A DNA stretch of 64,000 bases, from positions 12,014,297-12,078,296 of the forward strand of contig OY741266.1 of assembly GCA_963514095.1 (NCBI GenBank), given 5' to 3'. Shown here in pieces: positions 49,317 to 62,016 of this stretch (its first letter is position 1; every line of letters starts with the position of its first letter). A program made the position numbers and the translations under genes. Origin of the DNA: Eutrigla gurnardus. Its lineage: Eukaryota; Chordata; Actinopteri; Perciformes; Triglidae. The notes under the pieces are model-generated. The model searched no databases. It worked only from the letters and a program-made list of their open reading frames with translations, and had not been told where the DNA came from.

Positions 49317-50488
49317 CCGCTCTGTTCTATCTGTCTCTCTGTCTGTAGTTTCAGGAATTTTTTCAAAAGGATGTTCCCCAAATATCTAGGACATCTTTTT
49401 GGGTCACCATTAAAATGATCCTCCAAACTTATAAAACATGCAGAGAAGTTACCTTTTTTTGCATATATGGAGATCTGAGCCTTCCTGCCGAGCACAAACA
49501 ACAACAACATCAACCAGTACCAACAACAGAAATAATGTATGCTCTCATTATTATTCCTATTTAGAGTTCTAATTTATTCGGCCTTAGTGGGGAACAGCAG
49601 TTTCAAAGGAAAAGCCCCATGAAGAGTGGCTTGTTGATAAGGCACGAAAGTTAAGTCAAATTATTCAGTCTTTCTCTGTTTTTCTCCCCCTCTCTCCTCT
49701 TCGCTCGACACATGAAAACACACTCTCCACATACACACATCACTCAACATCGCCTCTTCATGCGGTGACAATTCACAATTAATTAGAGAGAATCCACATT
49801 TCCTTGCTGGTTCTTTTTGCTAAGGCTCTATGATTTGCAGCTCAAAGCCGTGCAGCGAAGACAGAAGCCCCAAAACCTCCCCCGTCAGCTCCACATGCCG
49901 GGAACAGCCTTCATCGCTGAGCGATTGACAGCCGCGTATGAGCCGCCAAATAAAGCATCCCAGTCAGTCCCCCTCATAAAAGCACACACCAGAATAGAGC
50001 GGTTAAGTCATCAGCCGCTCTGCTTTCGTTCCCATCCGTGGTGTTGTTGTTTAGATGACATAATAATGATATGTTGGGGTTTTAGTGGAGACTGATCCTC
50101 ACTGTTACATGTTGGAGTGTTTTTATTTGTGAACACTCGATGCGAGGCAGCCAGAGAGGGAGCACATTTATCCAACTGCTTTCACCCACTTCTCTCATAC
50201 ACTCCCACTTTTGTCTGCCGACATACAACTGTTTTCTTTATTTTTCTGTGATGTAAAAAAAGAAAACAATACCTCCCTGCACATTTGTGCTTCTCCTTGT
50301 GAAATGGAACACTTATATAAGGCACCATTGTGGATTACATAAATGTCTCAAAGTTATCAATATTTCATCCTCTGTGCGTTTGATGTGTTTGGTAATTGGA
50401 TATTTATGTTATGGGCTCCTTCTCTCAAAACACCCCTTGCACTTTGGTATTTGTGTGTATGTATTTATAGTGCTCTCTATATATAGTC

Positions 50489-50489
<1 letters not shown>

Positions 50490-50542
<53 letters not shown>
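50490..50542. repeat. (GT)n microsatellite
   Basis: Pure GT run in the region without recognised genes. Confidence 0.95.
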
Positions 50543-50543
<1 letters not shown>

Positions 50544-52301
50544 GCCGTCTGTTTCGCTTTTGCAGTTTTCTTGGAAAGACAATGATGGCAGTCGTCTTAA
50601 TAGTTGAGTCATTTAAGAAGAGAAATGCTCACTGTGGCTGCGTGTCTGTTTGTGAGGTGCTTCTTGCTGTTTGTGTGTGTTTGTGTGAAGATGGGACAGT
50701 GAAGCCATTATCTGCATTGACTTGTGCATTATGTCATTTCCTCCACACTGGGATGGTCAGGGGAGAAGAAAGCCGGGAGGGTTTTGTCTGTCTTGTTGTG
50801 TTGTTTCCCCGAGGGAAGACGGAGCTGGAGGTTCTTCTTTGATGAAAGGCAGAGAACAAGGCGTTGAAGAGGAGGAGGAGGAGAAGCACTAGTATGGGAC
50901 TCCTTAGTGAGAACTTGAGTTGAATAAATATTTCACGTTTCTGACAGTTTATGTGACAAAAGAACCGTCTGTGTCTAGAAAGTATCTGACAAAGCATCCA
51001 AGGGCCGACCTGGGTATCGTAGCGCGGCGACTGAGTGGAATGACATCAAGGCAAGCGGAGGAAAGTGGGAGGAGGAGTCTGAGGAGATGGTGGGGAGATG
51101 GAGACCCAGCGGGGAGCACGCGGCTGCATCTCCGGGCGTAGTTTCCTTTTGTGACCGAGCGAGGGCGCTGTTGAGTTTTAATTCAGCGCTCCCAGAGGAG
51201 ACGAAGGAGTAGCCTGCCAAGTCAAGAAAGAGAGAGAGAGAGAAAGAAGCTTTGAGATGGGAACAGAGAGGGGGAGGGATGGTGAAACAGTGAGACAGAG
51301 AGGAGGAGGGAGCGAAAAGAAGGAGCCTGGCTAGTACCTTCACAGTCCATTACATCACTCTTCTATATGAGAATTCTCCTCTCCGGCTTACGTCAGTGGG
51401 AAAGACTCCAATCACACCGTTGGAACAGGAGCAACACCTTCATCATGCTCTAACACAACAACAAATACAGTCCTCACAGCTCCTAACACCGCAGAAGACG
51501 TGCGACATTTAGACGCACATAACACACTCACGCAAGCCGGATGATGTGAAATATACTGTAACGTAGGGGAGAAGGCTGCAGAGAGGCAGATTGGCCCTCA
51601 GGTTGGTAAACATGAGAGCAAATGCAGCTCCTCATAGCTATTCTGGTGCTGGAGACAGCTTTACTGCTCATCAGACTAACAGCACCTCTGCCCCGCTGCT
51701 GATGTGCCTGCTTACCTGCCTGCCTCATCAGCAGTTCAGCAGAAAGTTGTCTCGGAGTGCACGAGAGAAAGGGAGAGGGGGAGAAAAGGAGGCGGCAGTA
51801 AGAGTGCACGAGGGCGTGAGTTAGTATGTGCGCATGACAATGTGCTGGCATGTAACAGGCAAATATGCATAATTCTGTGCCCAGGTCTGTTGGTACATGG
51901 ATGTGGGTTGGAGAGCTGGGACTTACAGACCTCTCTCTTTCTCTGTGTGTATGTGTGTATGTGCATGTGTGTGTGTGTGTGTGGGCTAATGATCCCGAGC
52001 CCTCTTCCTCTGCCATGTGAAAGCAGCTCAGTGCCTGGAGGTCCCAGGTAACCTGTTTGTGTGATTTTGCTGCGGCTGCGGATATTCCGGTCTTATCATC
52101 AATCATTAGACTTTCTCGCTAGCTGTTTGAATCAGGTTTACCCTGCTGTGAACACATTTAGTGTACCAGGATCTGTGTGGGTGTGTGCGTGGGCTGGTGT
52201 GAGTGCGCGCGTGTGCGCATGTCCTGCTGCGAACGCAGATACAGCAACGCTCAGCACTGGACATCGCAGCAGGCAGCACCTGAGAGAGATTGAGAAAGGA
52301 A

Positions 52302-52322
52302 CGTGTGTGCGTGTGTGTGTGT

Positions 52323-52360
<38 letters not shown>
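52302..52360. repeat. (GT)n microsatellite
   Basis: GT run with a single interruption. It is followed by separate CA runs at 52526-52566 and 52729-52760, so this 460-base stretch alternates GT- and CA-rich strands. Confidence 0.92.
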
Positions 52361-52363
<3 letters not shown>

Positions 52364-52522
52364 GTGAGAAAATGCTGCTCTATGAAAAGATGGAGAGTGT
52401 AGAAAGGAGACAGGAGGAGGGGGTGGGCATTGACATCAACGGGCACCAAACAGAGCTGTACAGTAATATCTGAGAGAAACTGGGTGCATCTTCTCAAAGA
52501 CACATGTACACACACACTTATA

Positions 52523-52525
<3 letters not shown>

Positions 52526-52566
<41 letters not shown>
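52526..52566. repeat. (CA)n microsatellite
   Basis: CA run downstream of the GT run at 52302-52360 and complementary to it. Confidence 0.92.
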
Positions 52567-52567
<1 letters not shown>

Positions 52568-52720
52568 CCAGGTGCTGTGGCTGGTGTCTCCTTGTGATGA
52601 AACAGCTACTCCCAGGCAGAAATAGGTCAGAGACCTCAGGGCCTCTAGAGTCAGGAAGACTGGCCTCTCTGTATATCTGTCTATGTCTCTCTCTCACTGT
52701 CTCTCACTCACTCACACACA

Positions 52721-52728
<8 letters not shown>

Positions 52729-52760
<32 letters not shown>
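52729..52760. repeat. (CA)n microsatellite
   Basis: Third member of the local cluster, preceded by TCTC and CTCA runs. Confidence 0.92.
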
Positions 52761-52761
<1 letters not shown>

Positions 52762-53194
52762 TTTTGTGTGTTTTTACTGGAATATCAGAATCAGTTTTAT
52801 TGGCCAAGTATTTGCCTGGTTTTTAGTTCCAGTTTCAGTTCCAAGAACAATTTTCATGAAGATAGAAATAGACATAAAGCAAAAATAAAAAGAAGGATAA
52901 CAACACTGAACGAGGTTAGGCATGAACATCACTATTATGTACATATACGGTGAAAAATAGATGCGTATATAACTAGTCAGTAGAGTGCAGTGTGTCCTAC
53001 TGCTGTGGGATTGAATCAATAACCCCCCCCCCCCCCCCGGCTGTGAAGACGCCAATGAGCTGTACGGTACCTTTTAACTCACTTACTTCTTAACAAACTC
53101 AACAGCAAGCGGCGATGTAAGCAGGCAAGCAGGTCAAAGTCGTTGTGCAAGATATTTCATACAATTTTTGCCAAGAACAAAAATAAACTCGGCC

Positions 53195-53400
53195 AGTTGT
53201 CTGCCTGCATAGCAGCGGCTGAGGTACAGCAGTGAGTGTATGGTAGCGCCGTTAGCGGTTAGCCTAACACTCTGTGCGCAGAGTGGCGGCTGGGGGTCGG
53301 TGACGCACTCAGCTGTGTCATCGCTAGTGGCCCTTAACAGCAATTAAGCGAATGAGGTCTTTGGTAAAATAAAACAGGCAATTAAAGGTGTTTGGAGAGT
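53195..53400. repeat. interspersed repeat shared with 4556-4760, copy 2
   Basis: Same ordered blocks as the copy near 4.6 kb (CTGCCTGC, ACAGCAGTG, GTTAGCGGTTAGCC, AATAAAACAGGCAATTAAAG). No coding potential seen. Confidence 0.65.
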
Positions 53401-53430
53401 CACTGCAACCATGAGAGGTTAAGCATGCAG

Positions 53431-53431
<1 letters not shown>

Positions 53432-53473
<42 letters not shown>
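53432..53473. repeat. (CA)n microsatellite
   Basis: Directly downstream of the interspersed repeat at 53195-53400. Confidence 0.92.
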
Positions 53474-53476
<3 letters not shown>

Positions 53477-55702
53477 TATATTACACATTTAATAACATGA
53501 TATGTTGTGGGGTCAGCCTAGGCGTGGTCGAATCACAGTTCCTCCTGTCCACATGTCGATGTGTGGACCCTGAATCGCCCCCGATGGTCACCACCTTGCA
53601 TGTGGTCCATGAATGTGCCGATAGCAGGCAAATTGTGATTTTACTTTATTTAAATGTGTTTGCATTAAAGCATTTGATTAGACAAGTCACCACCAACACT
53701 ATGTAAACTGTCATTTGCATGCAAGTGTTTTTATTGGATGACAAACAAAACTATAATTTACATGCAAACGCAGCAGTTGGACAAGTACAGATGATCCACA
53801 GTGTCTATGACTTAAGGACCACAATTTATGGCTGACAGCCCACAGCAGGGTTGCATCGCCATGGAAATGAAAAGAAAAGAAAAGCTCACGACAAATGATA
53901 CATAATAAAAGTAAATCCAATCATTCCGTTTCAAGAAAGAAATACAATTTACAGAGGAGAACAACTGAGAAGAAGAAAAATCACTGTGACTTTAATTATA
54001 TTTCATCTAAATATACTTACAAAGTGTAGAATTATAATTATGATAATGGCTTAAAACACCTTCTATTAAATTCCCATTACAATGACACTGATACTGAATA
54101 ATAAGTAATAATAATAATAAGTGTAAAATAAAAAAAGGTCTAAAATAATAACCATCACCTGGTTCAGGGGCCGTTGACAGTAAACGTGACCCGTTGAAAT
54201 GTCCCCGGGCAAGAAAGACCACGGATGACCTCTGACCTCTTCCTGGAGGGAGTGAAAGAGAAATGAGAGCTTCCCTACACGTTAGAGAAGTAGCCTAAAT
54301 ACAAGTAAAGCCTGCAGGAGGCCAAGAAAGACATTTTAGTCATACGTGCCAGATCCGTTTCATAAAGTGCAGCAGTTGATGAGGTCAATATAATATATAA
54401 TAATATGTGTTGAGAAGTAAAAATGTGACTGAGACATAACCTGTTTGGCAGATATACAGTATGTAGTACATACTGTATCTTCTATGATGGTTATGATTAT
54501 GTTTGATTTTTTTTATATAATAATTGTCAGATTATTTTAATGTCTTTGTTTTTCTCTCAGTGAGTAAACTGTATGGTTTTGTTAATTATGTATTTCCCCC
54601 CTAAATTAAATTTGATCACATTCATTCCATTTCTGTTCTGGTTCGGGGGGATTGGTAGTAAAGAAAATGAATTTTCGATGTTTTTGAAACAGAAATGATG
54701 ATTATTTTTTTCTGCAAAATATATTATATATTTAATTTTTTTCCCCAATTTAAAATACACCCTCAACTAACGACTGCTTGAATTCCTGCTAGCAAGCACT
54801 ACAAGCACTTCCTGACAGCGAGACCCTCACACTGGTTGTACTCTGATTTTTTTTCCTCATCGCATAAACAAAAATATGTGAATTGATAACTTTTCACACA
54901 TTATATTGTGGTGTTTTCGTGACATCTAGGCCAAGTGAGTCAGCAACCATGAGATGATGAATTTGTAATGAAATGTGTTGTTTACTTGCACAGACAAACA
55001 GGCACATCCACACATAAGCTGTCTCTCTCCAGGTCTTGTCTCAGTATCTGGAAGTGGGATTAACAGTTATGGCCGAGGTATGGGAACGAGGCTTACCTGC
55101 AAGTGGGAGCCTCAGTCCCTCCGCAGAAGAGAGGGAGATTAGCCCCGTACATAAACACACTGGGATTACTCACTACCAGGGATTAATGGATGCATGGATA
55201 CACTGTTGGGTTCTGTATATGTACGCATTGATGTGTGCTCTGAAATCGGGGCGTCCTCCCTCCATGTTCATGCATCTTAAAGATTACTTGCAGTGAGATT
55301 ACCTCCACAGAGAGTTGAGGCACTTTCAAACACAGAGACCAATGTGGAGGGGGGGGGATTAGTCAGCAAATCCGAGTCGACACATGACAAACTGTTGAGA
55401 GATGCCTCCCTCCATTTCAAATTTGAATCCTGCCACGTTGTTTACTTCTAAGTTGCGCCGGCGTCCGTCAGTTGGTCGCTATTTGTTTGTCAGAATCAAT
55501 ATTAGTATTTTATTTTGTATTCTGTTTACTTGCGAGTTCTGCCCAGTCAGTGAGTCGGTAGCTATTTCTTTTGTCTAAAATCAATATTTTTGTTACATCC
55601 TCACCTGTTAAGCAAAGCAGCTGACTTGCGGGGAGGAGATGTTATGCAACTTGGCACGGAGCCCGTCAACATGAACAGACAAAAGACATGTTTGTATGTT
55701 TT

Positions 55703-55756
55703 TGTGTGTGTGTGTGTGTGTGTGTGTAGGTGTGTGTGTGTGTGTGTGTGTGTGTG
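55703..55756. repeat. (GT)n microsatellite
   Basis: GT run interrupted by TAGG. A shorter CA-rich tract follows at 55886-55920. Confidence 0.92.
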
Positions 55757-56914
55757 CCTGCGTGCACACACATGGCTAAGGTTTGCTCTCATTTTTGCAG
55801 GAGACAAATCAGGGAAGGGCAGTGATTCGGTGTGCCTCATTTGAAGTACAACTCGGATATGTAATTGGTCTCCTGACACATGCAATCGCACACACTCACA
55901 CACACGCACACACACACACACTTGCTCACATGCATGCTCTCTCACTTGTGTGCTCTCTCACTCGCTCAGTCTCTGTTTTCCATGCCTTTGAACCCATCAG
56001 AATGCATTAGCTGGAGAACAAAGACTGTGTACTTTGGATGATGTTGATTAGTCAATTACACAACAGGGAGTGTGATAAGAAGACTCCGGTGGATCTCATG
56101 AATATAATGCCTCGTTATGTCTTCCAGCAGCTCTTTATTTTTGAGAGGGTTCCCCCCGTGTTTTGACAGACCATATACAACGCTCAATCTGAGAACCATA
56201 CAGGTTGTCAATCGCCATTTGGGAACTTCTGAGGGATTCTTAAATCATATGATGCACTACTTGGAATCACTCATGAAGTATTAACATTCATCATACTGAA
56301 GCGTTGCGAGTACTTGGGAGTACTTGTTGTGGGTTATGCAGGACATTTTTCCACGATGTAAAAATGAAAATCTTAACGAGATTCCGCCACAATTACACAG
56401 CAGCATAAAAGATTACGTGCTGGAATTTCCTCTGATAACGGGAGAAGAAAGGAAACGGTTTCCCTTCCCCAAGTCGTGGTTCAGACGCAGCAACCAAATA
56501 CAATCCTTCTATAAAATACAATATGAGCTTGTCTCTCCCTTAAATCTACTTCTGGTCCCTGGATACATATGTCTTGACTATCTGTCAAATATTAGGTCAG
56601 GCATTTCAGAGGAGCCTTCTTCTCATTCGTTATTCTCCAGCTTACTGAGGGAGACATGAAGGAGCGTCTTCTCCCGGCTTCAGGTTTCAAAGACGCGTTA
56701 CAGCTACGCACTGGAAACAAAGCATATGTTTTCATCTCGACTTTTAAGAGAACCTACTTGCTATTTATATCCCATCAGCGGCAGAGGAGAGATGACAGCT
56801 TCTTCTCTTCCGATGCTCTCACTCTCTCTCTAAAATTTCTCTGATAAAAAGAATTAAGCAATCAGTCAGTTTTCTCTCCTCCCTATAGCACTCACTGTTA
56901 CGCAGCATTGGTAC

Positions 56915-56918
<4 letters not shown>

Positions 56919-56966
<48 letters not shown>
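56919..56966. repeat. (GT)n microsatellite
   Basis: Pure GT run. Confidence 0.95.
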
Positions 56967-56970
<4 letters not shown>

Positions 56971-58140
56971 GATGCCTCACCTACGCATAAAATGTACCGA
57001 GCCCGTTAGCTGTCATCTTTGGATGACAGCTTCAGCGATTCAAAGACATATTGTGCTTGTAAAGTGTTGAAATACACATCTCCATATTTGACATACCATT
57101 TTGAATGAAATAATATCTTTTCAAACAAAACGAGTGCCTTCCGGAGACGCTAGGTGTGAAGATGAAAGGTAATTCTGCCGTTGTGCTCGGGAGGGTGGGG
57201 AAGCACGGAGGCACAAAGGAGCGGCGGGGAAGTGAGCAAAAGGAGAGAAACACGCGGTCTGACAGGTGGCACACTTTCTCTGCCATGTTTCTCCCCGAAA
57301 CCGATAATAAGACACCTCACAAATTATGCAAAATAGAAGAAAAATCATTTAACGTTGTTCATACCTTGTTCTCATCTGCTCGACGTGCTGAACTGCAATG
57401 TGTAACGTGACTTCATCTGAAGAGACGCTGCTGGTCGAAGGTTTCAACATACTTCCTTTAAATATACTTTATGTAAAAAAAAAAAAAAACACTAAAAGGT
57501 GAAGATTAAACAGCACAATCTCTATATTAACATTTTCAAAAAAGACGAGTGCTCTTGACCAAAGAAACACACAGTCACCTGTATCATTGGGGGTGTTGAG
57601 GCATTGGGAGATCTACAGGTAAATCAACCTAGTTCAGTGGAACAATCAACAATACAAAACAAAACAACATGTGAATTACATGGACACATTTTTCACACAA
57701 AGAAAAATTCTCTATAAGCAAACACATAAGTCAACACTGAAGTCGACAGTATAACATTGCTGGTTGATGTGATGGGTTTTCAGTGTTGTGAGTTCCTGGG
57801 ACCCACAGGTGGTCATTTGAGTGGGTCCGCAGTTAAGTTTGATAACTGAAACTTCTTCTGTCACAGCTGCCCCCGTTAAACCGTGCAGTAACATGAGCCG
57901 GCCAGTGCAACATACATTATATTGTAGTAGACTTTGCATCCATACATCCATCCTAAATGAGCACTTTAGATACATTGACTGATACATTGATCAACATTTG
58001 ATCGTACTAATTTAAATGAATATGGTTCTTATTCATATTTATCATATAGAACTGTTCTCTTTATTTGATTTTGCAATTATTGTGCAATGCTTCTTCTTAA
58101 TCATTCCGAAGAGATTTGAATGAATGGCACTTCTTCGACA

Positions 58141-58418
58141 AATCTAAATCACCCTTGAGGCCAGACAGTTCATTTTGGCTTGAGAATCCAACAACATTCC
58201 ATCTTAGAGGGCCATGTGAGGTTAATAAGCTTTGATTCTTTGAGCAACTGTTTGTATCTCTCCCTGACATTGAGATGACATGGCCTCCTCCTTCAACATT
58301 CAAGGGCTTACGTCTCCCTAAGATGGAATTGTTTAAGCCACAATTCAAATGTTGGACTGCCCTCTGTAATATTAAATTAACAAAAATGAACTGACTGGCC
58401 TCAAGGGTGATTTAGATT
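58141..58418. mobile_element. candidate MITE: 36-bp near-perfect inverted repeats
   Basis: 58141-58176 and 58383-58418 are reverse complements at 35 of 36 positions (core CACCCTTGAGGCCAG). A second, shorter inverted pair lies inside (TTCCATCTTAG near 58197 and its complement near 58317). The whole 278-base unit could fold into a hairpin. No coding capacity. Family not recognised. Confidence 0.55.
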
Positions 58419-58510
58419 GACCCAAGTACCAACAGTTTATTTGTCAACTGAAGGACTGATTAAGATTAAGCATCACACTATCATTGCAATATTCAATAAA
58501 CTGCATGCTA

Positions 58511-58596
<86 letters not shown>

Positions 58597-58597
58597 A
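58511..58597. repeat. (ATCT)n microsatellite
   Basis: More than 20 near-perfect tetranucleotide units at the 3' end of the decayed minus-strand LINE. It probably grew from the element's simple-sequence tail. Confidence 0.95.
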
Positions 58598-59204
58598 TAC
58601 AGTATATATATATATATTGACACAGGAAGGTCCATAAAAACAACACAGTCCGTATAAAAAAAACATACAAAACATTTAAGAAGGAAGCAAGTTTTTAAAA
58701 GTTTAAAGTTTTTAAAGTTTTTAAAACACGCTCGGGTCCAATGTTTCCAGAAGCAGAATGAGTACCTTGTGTCACTCTGTGAAACATCAGATAGAGACAC
58801 AATAATCATGTTTTTAAACCCAGTCAATCTGCATGTGAATCTTTACATAACATTTCTGACAACAGCATTAAAAGTGGGCACATTGTTTGTCACGAACATT
58901 TCACCTGCACTACTCCAGCTGGGAATTTTAAGCAAAATTCTCAGAGCATCATTATATACCACTTTTCACATTATAATCACACCATAGGTGGGCAGTATAC
59001 AGTGGAGTGCAGTATGTTTTGAAGGGCGATATTTTAACATCAGTAGTCCACAGTGTGGAATTTGCGTGCCAGCATGTTTGCCTGGCTATACAGTTTACCA
59101 CACTGATGCTGCACATCATCATCGTCATCATCATCATCACAGACGTCATCTCTTATCACATGTTATATCTGGGATATGTAACCTTCTTTACTACCACTAG
59201 TGGT

Positions 59205-59314
59205 GGAAATTTTGATCGTATTCTAGTCCTGCTCAATGTGTTAAGTGTCCTGAGATGACTTCTGTTGTGATATCACACTATAAATAAAATTGAATTGAAT
59301 TGAATTGAATTGAA
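59205..59314 (+). mobile_element. short LINE 3' tail ending in (ATTGA)n, with 7-bp target-site duplication
   Basis: About 110 bases ending in ATAAATAAAATTGAATTGA-type repeats, the usual 3' end of L2/CR1/Rex-type LINEs and their SINEs in fish. TAGTGGT flanks it at 59198-59204 and 59315-59321. Removing it rejoins the minus-strand LINE frame (SLAGKP to VVVKKV), which shows it inserted into that LINE. Confidence 0.75.
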
Positions 59315-59703
59315 TAGTGGTTTACCTGCCAGTGAGAAAGAAGGGAAGACAGGCTTCATATCCTCCTTGGTTCTAGCAATCAGTACTCTTCGTTGAGTTA
59401 AATTTAATGTCATACAATATGCCATATTGAGAGCATATTCTAAGAAGCCGCTGTAGGCCAGCACTGGAGGGAGACAGTACCACCAAATCATCAGCATAAA
59501 GCATATGATTGATAAGGCTATCCCCCACCAAACAGCCAGGTCTACACTCCTTTAGCTCTTTGGATAAGTCATCCATGTACAGATTGAATAGTAGTGGAGA
59601 CAGAATTCCCCCTGCCGCACTCCATTGGAGACATAGAAGGTGAACATACTCATCCCCCACCTAACTTGCATAGTTTGGTGAAAGTACCAGAACTGCAGTA
59701 TCC

Positions 59704-61591
59704 CAGATGCCCAATGGCTCAAATTCAAACAAATAATGATATTTCTTCTAAAATTACCCTCTCACGCTCCACAAGACAAGGCTGCGGTCTCTCGCCTTTG
59801 CTATTCGCGCTGGCAATAGAACCATTAGCGACAACAATAAGATCCCACCCATTAATTAAAGGTAAACAGATGGGGGGCACCACCCACAAAATTTCGTTAT
59901 ATGCGGACGATATCCTAATTTATTTAACAGAACCGGAATCGTCAATACCCACATTATTAGAAACATTAACCGGATTCGGTGTTATCTCTGGATATAAGAT
60001 AAATCTCAGTAAGAGCGTTGTTATGCCACTTAACACAGCGGGGTCTCAAATATCGAGACATAACATACCCTTTCAATGGTGCTCTGAGAAATTAACATAT
60101 CTGGGCCTTCAGATCCCCAATGTATGCTCAAAGGCTTTCTCTCTAAACTATTTACCTTTATTAAAAAAAACTGAAGCGGAGCTTAACAGGTGGATGAACC
60201 TTCCTCTGTCTTTGATGGGTCGAATCAGCTGTATCAAAATGACTATCCTACCGAAATTTCTCTTTCTGTTTCAGATGCTACCCACTGCAATACCTAAATA
60301 CTTCTTTAAACAGCTACACTCAGCTATATCTAGATTTATATGGAAGGGCAAAATTCCCAGAATAAAGTTAAAAATCCTTCAGGGAACATCTCAGGAAGGT
60401 GGAATGAAACTCCCTAACTTTGAAACGTATTACTGGGCAGCACAATGCCGGGCGGTCTGGGTATGGAAAGCAAATTTACAACAACCCCCCTCTTGGGTAC
60501 AGATGGAACAGCATGATATTAATTCTTTCTGTCTAGCATCGATCCCATATGTTCCTTCACTCAAACAACTTTGTACGCTGACAACAAACCCATTCATAAA
60601 ACACACCTACAAAATGTGGTCTGATTTACGTAAAAAGACCCAAAGTAGCCAACCCTTATATGACCTTACTCCCTTCCATGCGAATCCGTTTCTACCAAAG
60701 GTCCTAAGAGATGGCATCACCCAGGCGTGGTTCACAAAGGGAATTAGGACATTTGGGGACTTGTACAAAAATGGGGTCCTAGAGTCATTTGAAAATCTTA
60801 CAGCCAGGTACAGCCTTGATAAAAAGCACTTCTTTAAATTTTTGCAACTCAAGCATTACATTCGAACAGAACAGGGGGGCAGACTTCTACCAGTTAAAAA
60901 ACAACCCTTAGATAATATATTGAGCAGCAAAAAGGAGCTCAAGGGGTTTATATCTCACATGTATGCTGGTATTAACAGTCTGTTCGAAAAAGAGGGACTT
61001 AAGGTTAGGGAAAAATGGGAGGCTGACCTGTCTCATAACTTTGAAGATGCTGATTGGACTGAGTTATGTGAAAAGGCCCAGCGCTTTTCCCATAATAGTA
61101 AACACATATTAACCCAATATAATCTAATACATAGAGTCTATTTCTCCCCCGAAAGACTACACAAGATAAATCAGACAATCTCTCAATACTGTCCAAGATG
61201 CAAATCCGAAGTTGGCTCTCTTCTTCATATGTTCTGGTCTTGTTCACAATTATTCAACTACTGGGAAACAATACTTAGAACCATATCCAAGACAACTAAA
61301 ATAAATATTCCATCTGAACCAAGGTTAATTTTATTAGGGGACACATCGATGCTGCCTGTAAGGGGAAACAAAATCAGATTCATAAGAATAGCTTTGACAA
61401 CAGCTAATAAATGCATAGCTCTTAAATGGAAGGATGAGCACCCGCCCCCACCCTCACTCTGGCTTAGTGAACTGACCTCTTGTATCCCCAACGAAAAAAT
61501 AATGTATAATCTAAAACAAAGGCCAGATAAATTTGAAGGAGTATGGGGTGGTCTAATGGAGCATCTGAACACAGCAGACATAGCTGATTGA
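59704..61591 (+). CDS. L1-type ORF2 protein, C-terminal fragment (reverse transcriptase palm/thumb to C-terminus)
   Basis: Reverse transcriptase of a non-LTR retrotransposon. The reading frame is open for about 628 codons within the insertion. It shows RT motif B (TRQGCGLSPLLFALAIEPLA), motif C (LYADDILIYL), motif D-like GYKINLSKS and motif E-like YLGLQIP. A thumb region follows (LMGRISCIKMTILPK, AISRFIWKGK). Near the C-terminus is a CCHC-type segment, C-x2-C-x8-H-x4-C (CPRCKSEVGSLLHMFWSC). The endonuclease and the first RT motifs are missing because of 5' truncation, so the copy cannot move itself. The open frame can be read back to an ATG at 59594, but those first codons belong to the flanking older LINE. 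The lack of stops suggests recent insertion. Confidence 0.9.
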
Positions 61592-62016
61592 AGAGTCACG
61601 CCAAAGATAGACGTAGTTGCCGACTAGAGAAATCTAACCATCTATATTTTGTTTAACTTCTCCTTTTACTAATCAATGTATTTAAACTATGTACTTTTCT
61701 CCATTTGTTCTATCTCATTATTAATCTATTTATTACTACTTGTTGTCATTATCACTATTTTTATTTATTTATTTATTTTTATTTACTCTATATATTTTTT
61801 TATTTTTATTTTTTGTACCTATTCTATGTCTTGATCCTACTGTATTATAATTTGTATTAACTGTAAGTACATTTTTGATATACAGTATACCAGTAATGGG
61901 AAACGGGGGGAGGGAACGGGAGGGGGGTTCGGGTTGAAAAAAATATGTTCACAATAAGTCACTGAAACACTTGTCTTGAATATGGAAAAATTCAATAAAC
62001 AGAATGTTCAAAAAAA
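59704..62016 (+). mobile_element. 5'-truncated L1-type LINE, with 15-bp target-site duplication
   Basis: The insertion interrupts the older minus-strand LINE. A 15-base direct repeat (AGAACTGCAGTATCC) flanks it at 59689-59703 and 62017-62031. The 3' end has a poly(A) signal at 61994-61999 and a short A-run just before the second repeat, as expected of target-primed reverse transcription. Only the C-terminal part of ORF2 and the 3' UTR are present. The 3' UTR contains T-rich and G-rich tracts. Confidence 0.92.

Larger units (their letters stand above)
44061..58140. other. long region without a recognisable coding gene
   Basis: Contains microsatellites and degraded repeats. No open frame resembles a known protein. 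A few stretches look like non-coding exon ends: a donor-like GCCAGG|GTAAGTGG near 48221 and CCCAG|GTAACC near 52049. A relatively GC-rich stretch lies at about 50990-51200. These could be 5' untranslated exons or promoter DNA of a gene beyond the window, but this is speculative. Confidence 0.6.

Noticed and set aside
56324..56659. 111-codon open frame (ILPRC-like, hydrophobic patches)
   Set aside because: No recognisable domain, no splice context, no support beyond length.
58511..58597. Regular repeat that could suggest a CRISPR-like array
   Set aside because: Simple (ATCT)n microsatellite without spacers.
59594..59703. ATG at 59594 as the true start of the L1 ORF
   Set aside because: These codons lie in the older minus-strand LINE outside the target-site duplication, so the join is accidental.
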